A DNA stretch of 14,634 bases from Euryarchaeota archaeon UBA86 (GTDB lineage: Archaea; Thermoplasmatota; Poseidoniia; Poseidoniales; Thalassarchaeaceae), in contig DAQX01000009.1 in the NCBI GenBank assembly GCA_002503055.1, positions 23,842-38,475 on the forward strand. The letters are read 5' to 3'. Shown here piece by piece: positions 1 to 7,152 of the stretch. Within the stretch, counting starts at the first letter, position 1. Each line of letters starts with the position of its first letter. The notes under the pieces were generated by a model. That model saw nothing but the letters and a program-made list of their open reading frames with translations. It was not told the origin of the DNA and ran no database searches. The position numbers and the translations under genes were made by a program.

Positions 1-960
1 GAGCCGGAGCCAGTTGCACCTACTCCTCCTGCGCCCAAGCCTGATCCTGTGCCAGTTGCTATGCCATCCTCTGCACCTGCCTCTTCTAGTAGAGTTCTTG
101 CCAGTCCTGCTGTTAGACGGCGTGCGCGCGAGGCAGGTGTCGAGCTCACTCAAGTTAGAGGCTCAGGGCCTGCTGGGAGAATCAGGCATGCAGACCTCGA
201 TGCGTTCATCGCTGCAGGTGGTTCTGTTGCCGGAGCGGCACCAGTTGCATACTCGACCAAGCGTACAGATGTCACGGATGTGAAAGTCGTAGGACTGCGT
301 CGCAAGATCTCTGAACAGATGAGTCTGTCAAAGAGCAGAATTCCTCACTTTTCTTACTTCGAGGAGGTTGATGTAACCGAACTCGAATCCTTACGGCAGA
401 TGCTCAACTCGACACGTGATCCAAGTCAACCCAAGTTGACCTATCTCCCATTCATCATGCTAGCCCTTTCTAGGATAATGCCCGAACACCCAGAGTGTAA
501 TGCTCACTTCAACGACGAAGTAGGAGTAGTCAGCAGGCATGGAGGAGTTCACTTGGGGATTGCAACACAGACTGATAGAGGATTGTATGTTCCTGTCGTC
601 AAGCATGTTGAGTCTTTCGACATTTGGCAGACTGCAGCTGAGATGCAGAGAGTTTCTGGAGCGGCGAGAGATGGCAGCGCGAGTCTCGATGATCTATCAG
701 GTTCGACATTCACTATCACCAGTCTAGGTCGAGAAGGTGGTTTGGGCGCTACCCCAATTATCAATCATCCAGAAGTTTCGATTCTAGGCGTCCACAAGGC
801 TCGTGATATGCCAGTGGTCAGAGATGGACAGATAGTGATTCGTAAGATAATGAATTTGTCAAGTGCATTCGACCACCGAGTGGTAGATGGAGCTGATGGG
901 GCGTCCTTGATTCAGCATCTCAGAAGATTCCTCGAGCACCCTGCCCTGATTTTCATGTGA
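1..960 (+). CDS. 2-oxoacid dehydrogenase complex E2 (dihydrolipoamide acyltransferase), 5' end missing
   Basis: The reading frame is open from the first base, so the gene begins upstream and the N-terminal lipoyl domain is not visible. The 319 visible residues open with a Pro/Ala-rich hinge (about 1-30), followed by a peripheral subunit-binding domain (about 31-70, with SPAVRRRAREAGVEL and GSGPAGRI) and the trimer-forming acyltransferase domain (about 90-319). The active-site signature DHRVVDG is present, with His292 and Asp296 as the likely catalytic pair. E2 moves the acyl group from the lipoyl arm to CoA in the cytoplasm. The E3 gene starts 7 bases after the stop, which supports a complete complex. 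The substrate (pyruvate, branched-chain oxoacid or acetoin) cannot be told without the E1 genes. A GTG at 49 lies inside the hinge and is not the true start. Confidence 0.95.
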   Translation, partial: EPEPVAPTPPAPKPDPVPVAMPSSAPASSSRVLASPAVRRRAREAGVELTQVRGSGPAGRIRHADLDAFIAAGGSVAGAAPVAYSTKRTDVTDVKVVGLRRKISEQMSLSKSRIPHFSYFEEVDVTELESLRQMLNSTRDPSQPKLTYLPFIMLALSRIMPEHPECNAHFNDEVGVVSRHGGVHLGIATQTDRGLYVPVVKHVESFDIWQTAAEMQRVSGAARDGSASLDDLSGSTFTITSLGREGGLGATPIINHPEVSILGVHKARDMPVVRDGQIVIRKIMNLSSAFDHRVVDGADGASLIQHLRRFLEHPALIFM

Positions 961-967
961 GGTTTGT

Positions 968-2404
968 ATGGCTGAAACTCGCAAGTGCCAGGTTCTAGTC
1001 GTGGGCGCTGGACCTGGCGGATATGTCGCCGGAATTAGATCCGGACAACTAGGGTTGGATACAATAGTTGTAGAAGGCGATAAGGCAGGAGGTACCTGTC
1101 TAATTCGAGGCTGTATCCCGAGCAAGGCCATGATTCATGCGGCAGATCGATTCGAGGCTTTGCAGCAGCATAGCGAAGAAGGTGGCCATATGGGCATCTC
1201 TGTAGAGAGGAGTCCAGAAGTCGACATGGCCGCCCTAGTATCATGGAAAGATGGGATTGTAGACCGTCTAAACAAGGGAGTTGAGGGTCTGCTGAAGGCT
1301 GCTGGTGCAGATTTGGTAAAGGGTTGGGCAAACTTCACTGGGCCAAAGAGTTGCACTGTCGAGACCTCTGATGGAGAAGTCAATATCGAAGCAGAGAACA
1401 TCATCATAGCAACAGGATCCAGCCACATAGATCTACCTTTCATGCCGTGTGATGAGGAATTTATCATCTCATCAACAGGCGCACTAGATTTGGACAGTCT
1501 GCCTAAGAGTGTGGCTATCGTTGGAGGCGGTTACATTGGCCTTGAGTTAGGTTGCGCTCTCTCCAAATTGGGTACAGAAGTTACTGTAGTCGAGGGGTTG
1601 GACAGTATTCTAGCCATCATGGATAAGGAGATTCGTAGGCCACTAGAACTATGGCTCAAGAAGCACAAAGTGAAAGTTCACACTAATGCTCTGGCGAGGG
1701 GGGCTGAGATCAAGGGCAAGGGAGCGGCCAGAAAGGTCGAGTTGACTTTCGAGAAAGACAGTGAAGAGCAGTCGATAAAAGTCGACAAGGTCCTAGTTAC
1801 TGTAGGTAGAAGTCCCAACACTAAGGGTTGGGGCCTCGAGAATATGGGTGTCCGAATGGATGCTTCTGGCCGATTCATCAGAATCGATCGTAAGTGTCGT
1901 ACTTCGGTCCCCGGTATCTATGCAATTGGCGATGTGGCAGGCGAGCCCATGCTAGCACACAAGGCTAGTGCTGAAGGCGAGATGGTGGCTGAGATTATCG
2001 CCGGTCATGAACGTGAATTTGACAAGGTCGCAATCCCTGCAATCGTTTTCACTGAGCCCGAAATAATCTCTGTGGGACTGACTCCTGATGAGGCCAAGGA
2101 GCGCGGTGAGGAAATCATTGTTGGTAAGTTCCCTTTGGCCGCCAATGGGCGCGCCCTTAGCTTAGAGGCTGAAAAGACTGGTGGATTCATTCGAGTCACG
2201 GCCAGAGAGTCGGATCATGTGATTCTAGGAGTTCAAGCGGTTGGCTCTCACATTGCAGAGTTGCACTCTGAATTTGTCCTAGCCTTGGAAATGGGTGCGC
2301 TTCTAGAAGATGTGGCCGATACTGTTCACGCACATCCGACGATGTCAGAGGCTTTCCACGAGGGAGTGTTGAAGACACTTGGGCATGCAATACATATCTC
2401 ATGA
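968..2404 (+). CDS. lpdA: Dihydrolipoyl dehydrogenase (E3)
   Basis: This 478-residue flavoprotein reoxidises dihydrolipoyl groups on E2 and passes electrons through FAD to NAD+. The N-terminal FAD-binding motif GAGPGG is at 13-18. The redox-active disulfide is Cys44/Cys49 in GGTCLIRGCIPSK. The NAD-binding motif GGGYIG is at 186-191. The catalytic His456-Glu461 pair lies in HAHPTMSEAFHE near the C terminus, as in all functional E3 proteins. Length is normal for the family (about 460-480). A GAGGT ribosome-binding site overlaps the stop of the E2 gene and lies 4 bases before the ATG, so E2 and E3 are almost certainly co-transcribed. An E3 subunit could also serve a glycine cleavage system, but the E2 neighbour points to the oxoacid dehydrogenase complex. 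Confidence 0.97.
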   Translation: MAETRKCQVLVVGAGPGGYVAGIRSGQLGLDTIVVEGDKAGGTCLIRGCIPSKAMIHAADRFEALQQHSEEGGHMGISVERSPEVDMAALVSWKDGIVDRLNKGVEGLLKAAGADLVKGWANFTGPKSCTVETSDGEVNIEAENIIIATGSSHIDLPFMPCDEEFIISSTGALDLDSLPKSVAIVGGGYIGLELGCALSKLGTEVTVVEGLDSILAIMDKEIRRPLELWLKKHKVKVHTNALARGAEIKGKGAARKVELTFEKDSEEQSIKVDKVLVTVGRSPNTKGWGLENMGVRMDASGRFIRIDRKCRTSVPGIYAIGDVAGEPMLAHKASAEGEMVAEIIAGHEREFDKVAIPAIVFTEPEIISVGLTPDEAKERGEEIIVGKFPLAANGRALSLEAEKTGGFIRVTARESDHVILGVQAVGSHIAELHSEFVLALEMGALLEDVADTVHAHPTMSEAFHEGVLKTLGHAIHIS

Positions 2405-2413
2405 GGTTAGGTT

Positions 2414-3088
2414 ATGGGAGACATCAGAATCCTCAGAGCGGGGATGGTCGAACACACTGTAATGGCTAAAGAGATGAAGCGGCTACAGCAATTGAGAATC
2501 GAGGATAAGATTCCTGACACTCTCATCATGGTTGAGCATCCTGAAGTTGTGACTGTAGGGCCAAAGGCGATTCGTGACGGAGTGGTAGTCGAGGGTTATC
2601 CGACAGTGAATACTGACCGAGGAGGTGGCATAACTTGGCACGGACCTGGTCAGTTAGTTGCCTACCCAATCATCAAGTGGACAGTTGATGAGCAGAATAT
2701 TCGCGCAATCATCGGTAGACTGGAGGACTGGGCAATTGATGCGCTCGCTAAGTTGGGCATCAGCGCTTACAAGAACCCTTCAATGCAAGGAGCGTGGGTT
2801 GATGGGTACAAAATCTGCTCAATTGGACTTTCATTCTTGCATTGGGTCAGTCGGCATGGAATGTCAATTAATGTAAGTACACCCGGAACCCGAGTAGAGG
2901 ATCTCGAGGGATGTGGGATGACTGCCGGCGTACACACGAGTCTTTCACAACTAGGGTATGAAACTGATTCGCAGGGAGGAGAAATAGGACTCTATAGGAT
3001 GGAGGAGGCGCTTATCGAGACATGTGAGAAACATCTTGGAAGAAATCCTTTGGAACCTATTGAATGGACTCCGGAGGTGCTAGTATGA
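2414..3088 (+). CDS. lipB: Octanoyl/lipoyl-protein transferase LipB
   Basis: LipB moves an octanoyl group (from octanoyl-ACP in bacteria) onto the lysine of lipoyl domains, which lipoyl synthase then converts to lipoyl. The 224-residue protein shows the LipB signatures: RGGGITWHGPGQLVAYPI (about 69-86), where the family usually has RGG-x-T-x-HGPGQ, and the catalytic Lys133 (KICSIGLS). The catalytic Cys167 is in EGCGM, followed by HTSL. This Lys/Cys dyad separates LipB from LplA-type ligases, which lack the cysteine. A GAGGT site overlapping the E3 stop lies 6 bases before the ATG, so the gene belongs to the E2-E3 operon, and E2 is its obvious target. The octanoyl donor is unclear in an archaeon; no lipA or acyl carrier gene is in the window. 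Confidence 0.92.
   Translation: MGDIRILRAGMVEHTVMAKEMKRLQQLRIEDKIPDTLIMVEHPEVVTVGPKAIRDGVVVEGYPTVNTDRGGGITWHGPGQLVAYPIIKWTVDEQNIRAIIGRLEDWAIDALAKLGISAYKNPSMQGAWVDGYKICSIGLSFLHWVSRHGMSINVSTPGTRVEDLEGCGMTAGVHTSLSQLGYETDSQGGEIGLYRMEEALIETCEKHLGRNPLEPIEWTPEVLV
3073..3079 (+). promoter_or_regulatory. Ribosome binding site that fixes the aminotransferase start
   Basis: A full GGAGGTG lies inside the end of lipB, 5 bases before the ATG at 3085. It decides between the ATG at 3064, which has no such site, and the ATG at 3085, which overlaps the lipB stop as ATGA. Confidence 0.75.
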
Positions 3089-4275
3089 GTCTCCCCCGCC
3101 GAAGTGATCTTGCTCACCACTGGTCTTTGGATCCAAATACTGTATTTCTGAACCATGGCTCCTTTGGGGCCACTCCAATTCCCGTTCTAGAAGAACAAGC
3201 GAGAATCCGGAATCTACTGGAGAGAGATCCTGTCCGGTTCTTTGAGAGAGAATACACAGACCTGTGGAATGCTTCTAGGGCGACTCTAGCGAGAATTTTG
3301 AATGCCGAAACGGATGGTTTGACCTTCGTAAGTAATGCGACTCAAGGAGTAAATACAGTTCTCAGGAGTCTAAAACTCAAACCGGGAGATGAGATAATAA
3401 TCTCAGATCACACATACCAGGCATGCTGGAACGCGGTCGACTATGTGACTCAGAAATCGGGAGCTAGGACTGTTGTGGTTAATATTCCATTCAGAATGGA
3501 GGGTCCTGAGGAAGTAGTCGATCTGATTATGGATGCCGTCACAGATAGGACAGTTTTGGCTCTGATTGATACCATCACCAGTCCGACTGGGACAAGAATG
3601 CCATTCGAGGAGTTAATTGAGAAATTGCAATCAAGAGGCGTAGATGTACTCCTAGATGCGGCTCACGGACCGGGTATTGTCCCTATTGATCTCGCTCGGC
3701 TCGCGCCCGCCTATTGCACTGGAAACTGTCACAAGTGGATTTGCTCACCAAAGGGTTCTGCCTTCCTTCATATTCGCGAAGATCGAAAGAATTCAGTAAA
3801 ACCACTGAACATCAGTCATGGGTTCTCATTCGAGGGAACGGCTCAGGAGAAGTTCGATTTCGAATTTGCTTGGCCTGGTACTCAGGACCCTTCCCCTTGG
3901 CTGAGTATCCCGAAAGCATTGACATTCATGGAAGGACTTGTTGATGGCGGATGGGAGGAAATTATGAGTAGAAATCGAAATCTCGCTTTGCAAGGTAGAG
4001 ATTTGATTTGTGATGTACTCGGAACTACACCACCTGTTCCTGATTCAATGGTATGCTCAATGGCTGCTGTCGAAGTTCCTAGTGATGAAGAAGTAGGGGC
4101 TATGAGTCTTGACGGAGATCCGTTTCACAATCAACTTCTGGATGATTACTCAATACAAGTTCCTGTGATGCCATGGCGCCACCATGGTACGAAATATATC
4201 CGGATATCTGCCCAACTTTACAATCACATTGACGAATATGAGTACCTCGCTAAAGCACTCAAAGACTGTCTATGA
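3085..4275 (+). CDS. Class V aminotransferase-fold PLP enzyme (isopenicillin-N epimerase/EgtE-like)
   Basis: This is a 396-residue fold-type I PLP enzyme. The N-terminal FLNHGSFGATP (21-31) is typical of the CefD/EgtE-like group. The cofactor-contact region reads LLDAAHGPG, with Asp191 and His194. The PLP lysine is Lys217 in GNCHKWICSPKGSAFL. The C-terminal domain ends with YIRISAQLYNHIDEYEYL, again as in isopenicillin-N-epimerase-like proteins. I see no cysteine-bearing catalytic loop of the NifS/SufS kind, so a desulfurase role is unlikely. Epimerase or C-S lyase chemistry fits better, but the substrate cannot be read from the sequence. The start overlaps the lipB stop (ATGA) and has a strong GGAGGTG site, which implies translational coupling. 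A longer start at 3064 is possible but poorly supported. Confidence 0.88.
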   Translation: MSLPRRSDLAHHWSLDPNTVFLNHGSFGATPIPVLEEQARIRNLLERDPVRFFEREYTDLWNASRATLARILNAETDGLTFVSNATQGVNTVLRSLKLKPGDEIIISDHTYQACWNAVDYVTQKSGARTVVVNIPFRMEGPEEVVDLIMDAVTDRTVLALIDTITSPTGTRMPFEELIEKLQSRGVDVLLDAAHGPGIVPIDLARLAPAYCTGNCHKWICSPKGSAFLHIREDRKNSVKPLNISHGFSFEGTAQEKFDFEFAWPGTQDPSPWLSIPKALTFMEGLVDGGWEEIMSRNRNLALQGRDLICDVLGTTPPVPDSMVCSMAAVEVPSDEEVGAMSLDGDPFHNQLLDDYSIQVPVMPWRHHGTKYIRISAQLYNHIDEYEYLAKALKDCL

Positions 4276-4317
4276 GCCGATGCAACCATTCAAGGCTAGT
4301 AGTTGAAACGGAGTAAC

Positions 4318-4896
4318 ATGCCTGAGGCAGTTGTAGCAATAACAGGGGCATCCGGCGCACAATATGGCGTAAGATTGCTTGATGCACTACTAGAGGCAGG
4401 TTGGGAAGTCAGCCTGATTGTTACCAATGCAGGAGCAATCAACCTAGATTTAGAGTGCGGAATTACTCCCGAAGATCTGGCTAAGAGAGATGGAGTTAGG
4501 CTCGATGATAACCGCAATCTGGCTGCTAGGTCTGCATCCGGCTCGGCAAAGTACGAAGCTTGTGTAGTATGTCCGGCCAGTGGCACTACTATTGGTAAAA
4601 TTGCTGCAGGTATTTCTGACAATCTAGCCACACGCAGCGCTCTAGTTGCCCTCAAGGAGAGGAGGAAGCTGATTCTGGTCCCACGCGAGACTCCTGTTGC
4701 AACTCCTCATCTCGAGGCTATGGCTAAGATGTCTTCTTGGGGCGTAGTCATTCTACCAGCAAGCCCTGGCTTCTATCATGGTCCTGAGAGTATTGATGAC
4801 CTCGTAGACTTCGTAGTATCGAGAATTCTCGATCAGATGGGTGTTGAACACTCAATCGGCAAGCGATGGACCGGGGAAGAAGTCTCTAACGAATAA
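4318..4896 (+). CDS. ubiX: Flavin prenyltransferase UbiX
   Basis: UbiX joins dimethylallyl phosphate to reduced FMN, giving the prenylated FMN cofactor of UbiD-type decarboxylases. The 192-residue protein starts VVAITGASGAQYGVRLL, the UbiX/Pad1 nucleotide-binding signature. It carries the conserved VPRETP motif and a C-terminal ILPASPGFYHGPESIDDLVD stretch typical of the family. The ATG at 4318 has CGGAG 4 bases upstream. A TTG at 4303 would add five residues that the family does not need. The gene follows the PLP enzyme by 42 bases on the same strand and may share its transcript. No ubiD partner lies in the window; in archaea candidate partners include anhydromevalonate-phosphate decarboxylase or a quinone-pathway UbiD. 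Confidence 0.93.
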   Translation: MPEAVVAITGASGAQYGVRLLDALLEAGWEVSLIVTNAGAINLDLECGITPEDLAKRDGVRLDDNRNLAARSASGSAKYEACVVCPASGTTIGKIAAGISDNLATRSALVALKERRKLILVPRETPVATPHLEAMAKMSSWGVVILPASPGFYHGPESIDDLVDFVVSRILDQMGVEHSIGKRWTGEEVSNE

Positions 4897-4910
4897 TCGT
4901 CCCGTAAATA

Positions 4911-4922
4911 GTAAGATCTTAC
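4911..4922. repeat. 12-base perfect palindrome between convergent genes
   Basis: GTAAGATCTTAC reads the same on both strands and fills the last 12 bases of the 26-base gap between the ubiX stop and the peroxiredoxin stop. It has no loop, so it is a poor hairpin. It may be a protein site or chance. Confidence 0.4.
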
Positions 4923-5387
4923 CTATGGCGAAGCGCAATGAGCCATTACTGCCTCGTAGTCCGGTTCCATTCCAGGGTTATCTGCGATCCAAGAGTATCC
5001 AACTCTGCCATCGGCCTCGACCACGAATACAGAGCGTTGAGCAACAGTATAACCAGTGATTACGAAATCTCCCAGCGAAACCCCGTAGTCATCAACTGCC
5101 TCTCTGTGAACATCGGATAGAAGAGGGAATGAGATTCCGTTGGCTTCTGCGAAAGCGGCGTTAGAGAATGGTGAGTCTACAGAAATTCCGAGAACACTGA
5201 CTCCGCTTGAATTCAAACTGGTCATGCCTTCTGAGAATGTACACATTTCCTTGGTACAAACTCCAGTGAATGCAGCCGGATAGAATGCCAAAATTACCCG
5301 TCCCCCTCTCATATCGCTGAGAGTCACCGAGGACTTGTCTTGGGCGGTCAATGTGAAATCAGGGGCCATGTCTCCTACCGAGGGCAT
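4923..5387 (-). CDS. Thiol peroxiredoxin (BCP/PrxQ or AhpE-like)
   Basis: This is a 154-residue thioredoxin-fold peroxidase that would reduce H2O2 and organic hydroperoxides in the cytoplasm. It shows the family opening (GDMAPDFTL) and the active-site strand FYPAAFTGVCTKEMCTF. The peroxidatic cysteine is Cys44, and Cys49 lies five residues on, the spacing of the resolving cysteine in BCP/PrxQ proteins such as E. coli BCP. The motif FTGVCTKEMC also resembles AhpE-like proteins, so the subclass is open. A GGAGGGG site ends 2 bases before the ATG. The gene starts 24 bases after argS on the same strand and is probably the last gene of the aRF1-argS operon. Confidence 0.92.
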   Translation of the reverse strand: MPSVGDMAPDFTLTAQDKSSVTLSDMRGGRVILAFYPAAFTGVCTKEMCTFSEGMTSLNSSGVSVLGISVDSPFSNAAFAEANGISFPLLSDVHREAVDDYGVSLGDFVITGYTVAQRSVFVVEADGRVGYSWIADNPGMEPDYEAVMAHCASP

Positions 5388-5411
5388 GGCCCCTCCACGA
5401 GGTCTGACTGA

Positions 5412-7148
5412 TTACATTTGCTCGGGACAATCAATTCCCAAGAGAGACAGTCCTGTCGACAGAGTTCTAGCAGTCAGGTCGCAAAGAGCCAAGCGGCTCA
5501 TCCTGATTTCATCATCTTCAGCAGATAAAACTGGGCAATTCTCGTAGAACGAAGCGAATGCAGATGCTACTGAGTGTAAGTAGGTGCAAAGGCGATGAGG
5601 CGAATAAGTATACAGAGCTTCATCTACCATAGATGAGAAGTTAACTAGCCTCCTTGCGAGTAGTGCTTCCTCGGCATGTTCGATAATAATTGGAGAAACA
5701 TCGCGGAGAGGTGTATGCACTTTGGAACGACGAAAAATGCTACAGATTCTGGCATAAGCATACTGGAGATAGGGAGATGTGTTTCCTTCGAAGGACAACA
5801 TCCTGTCCCAATCAAATATGTAGTCCTTGGTTCTCTCAGTAGACAAGTCGGCATACTTTACTGCACCGATCCCAATTGCCTTGGCAATCTCTATTCTCTG
5901 CTCGCCTTCAATTGATGGATTTCTCTGGGCGATTGTCTGCTCGGCTCTGACGACTGATTCATTGAGTAGATCAACGAGTTTGATGGCCTCGCCCTCGCGG
6001 CTCTTCAAGATCTTTCCGTCAGAGTCCAAAACTGAACCGAATTTGATGTGATTAGCAATGTGTGATTTGTCCATCAATCCGGCTTGTTTAGCTACCTCGA
6101 AAACCATCTTGAAATGCTGAGATTGGGGAGTTCCTACAACATAAAGCAGGTCATTACAGCCCAGTCTCTCAACTCTATCAATTATACATGCAAGATCGGT
6201 AGTAGCGTAGTTGTAGCCTCCATCTGCCTTCTGGATAATTAGTGGCAAGGGCTCTCCTTCGCGATTGACCCACCCGCCGGGATATACGACCTTGGCACCA
6301 TCGCTATCTTCCAAAATCCCTAGATTATCTAGTCTAGAAACCACCTCGGGAAGCAAGTGATGATAATTCGACTCGCCCATAATGTCGTCATTGGTCAACA
6401 ACACACCAAGCATACTGTAGACTTCGTTGAAATAGCGCATCGATTCATCCACTAGGACACGCCACAGTCTGAGTGTCTCGTCATCACCTCCTTGCAACAT
6501 TACTACACGATTACGAGCTCGCTCGACGAACATCTCATCTGTGTTGAATTTCGCTCGAGCCTGTTTGTAGAATCCATCCAAGTCTCCCATTCCGAGTTCA
6601 TCAGCAGCATTGTCCTCACCCAAGTCTAGAAGATGCTCGATGAGCATACCAAAGGGTGTGCCCCAGTCTCCAACATGATTCTCTCGATACACGGTGTGGC
6701 CCTTGTGGATAAGCATCCGTACAATCGCATCGCCGATTACCGTGGATCTGAGATGGCCAACATGCATCTCCTTGGCCACATTCGGCGATGAGTAATCTAC
6801 GGCGGCTACTCTTGGATTTTCAGTTGAAACTCCTAATCGCTCATCCAAGAGTAGTTCGCTAAGGCTTGTTGCAAGCCATGCTGGCTCGGCTTTGATATTG
6901 ACGAATCCGCTGACTGCAGATACTTCTGCGATACCAGAAAGAGCAGGTGCAAGTTCAGAAGTTATCAACTCGGCTATGTCTACTGGTGAGCGTTTGAGGA
7001 TTGGAGCAAGGCTGTGACATGGGACAGCTAAATCGCCATGCTCCTCCACCGTTGCAGGCCCCAGAAGATTAGCTAATTCGCCCTCAACCCCTGCTCCAGC
7101 AAGTGCTGCAGCCACCTCGTCCTCGACGGCCTGTTTGAGAATCTTCAT
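5412..7148 (-). CDS. argS: Arginyl-tRNA synthetase, bacterial type
   Basis: This class I synthetase (578 residues) charges tRNA-Arg. The N-terminal Add-1-like domain spans about 1-110. The catalytic domain opens with DYSSPNVAKEMHVGHLRST, in which HVGH (129-132) is the HIGH motif. It continues with ENHVGDWGTPFGML and, before the anticodon-binding domain, DYIFDWDRMLSFEGNTSPYL. The KMSKS loop is replaced by ILKSREGEAIKL, as is usual in ArgRS, many of which lack canonical KMSKS. The wording of these blocks matches the E. coli enzyme closely rather than the archaeal form, which reads NPTxPLHxGHARN. I chose the ATG at 7148 because GGAG lies 8 bases upstream; an ATG at 7166 overlapping aRF1 would add six residues. 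The gene follows the aRF1 stop by 4 bases. Confidence 0.95.
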   Translation of the reverse strand: MKILKQAVEDEVAAALAGAGVEGELANLLGPATVEEHGDLAVPCHSLAPILKRSPVDIAELITSELAPALSGIAEVSAVSGFVNIKAEPAWLATSLSELLLDERLGVSTENPRVAAVDYSSPNVAKEMHVGHLRSTVIGDAIVRMLIHKGHTVYRENHVGDWGTPFGMLIEHLLDLGEDNAADELGMGDLDGFYKQARAKFNTDEMFVERARNRVVMLQGGDDETLRLWRVLVDESMRYFNEVYSMLGVLLTNDDIMGESNYHHLLPEVVSRLDNLGILEDSDGAKVVYPGGWVNREGEPLPLIIQKADGGYNYATTDLACIIDRVERLGCNDLLYVVGTPQSQHFKMVFEVAKQAGLMDKSHIANHIKFGSVLDSDGKILKSREGEAIKLVDLLNESVVRAEQTIAQRNPSIEGEQRIEIAKAIGIGAVKYADLSTERTKDYIFDWDRMLSFEGNTSPYLQYAYARICSIFRRSKVHTPLRDVSPIIIEHAEEALLARRLVNFSSMVDEALYTYSPHRLCTYLHSVASAFASFYENCPVLSAEDDEIRMSRLALCDLTARTLSTGLSLLGIDCPEQM

Positions 7149-7152
7149 CCGA

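Noticed and set aside
3064..3084. Upstream ATG for the PLP enzyme
   Set aside because: It lies inside lipB without a binding site, while the ATG at 3085 has GGAGGTG and the ATGA overlap.
4165..4190. CCATGG repeats near the end of the PLP enzyme gene
   Set aside because: They lie within the coding frame for Pro-Trp-Arg-His-His-Gly and need no further explanation.
3085..4275. Cysteine desulfurase (NifS/SufS) for sulfur supply to lipoate
   Set aside because: No cysteine-bearing catalytic loop is seen, and the N- and C-terminal motifs fit the isopenicillin-N-epimerase-like group.
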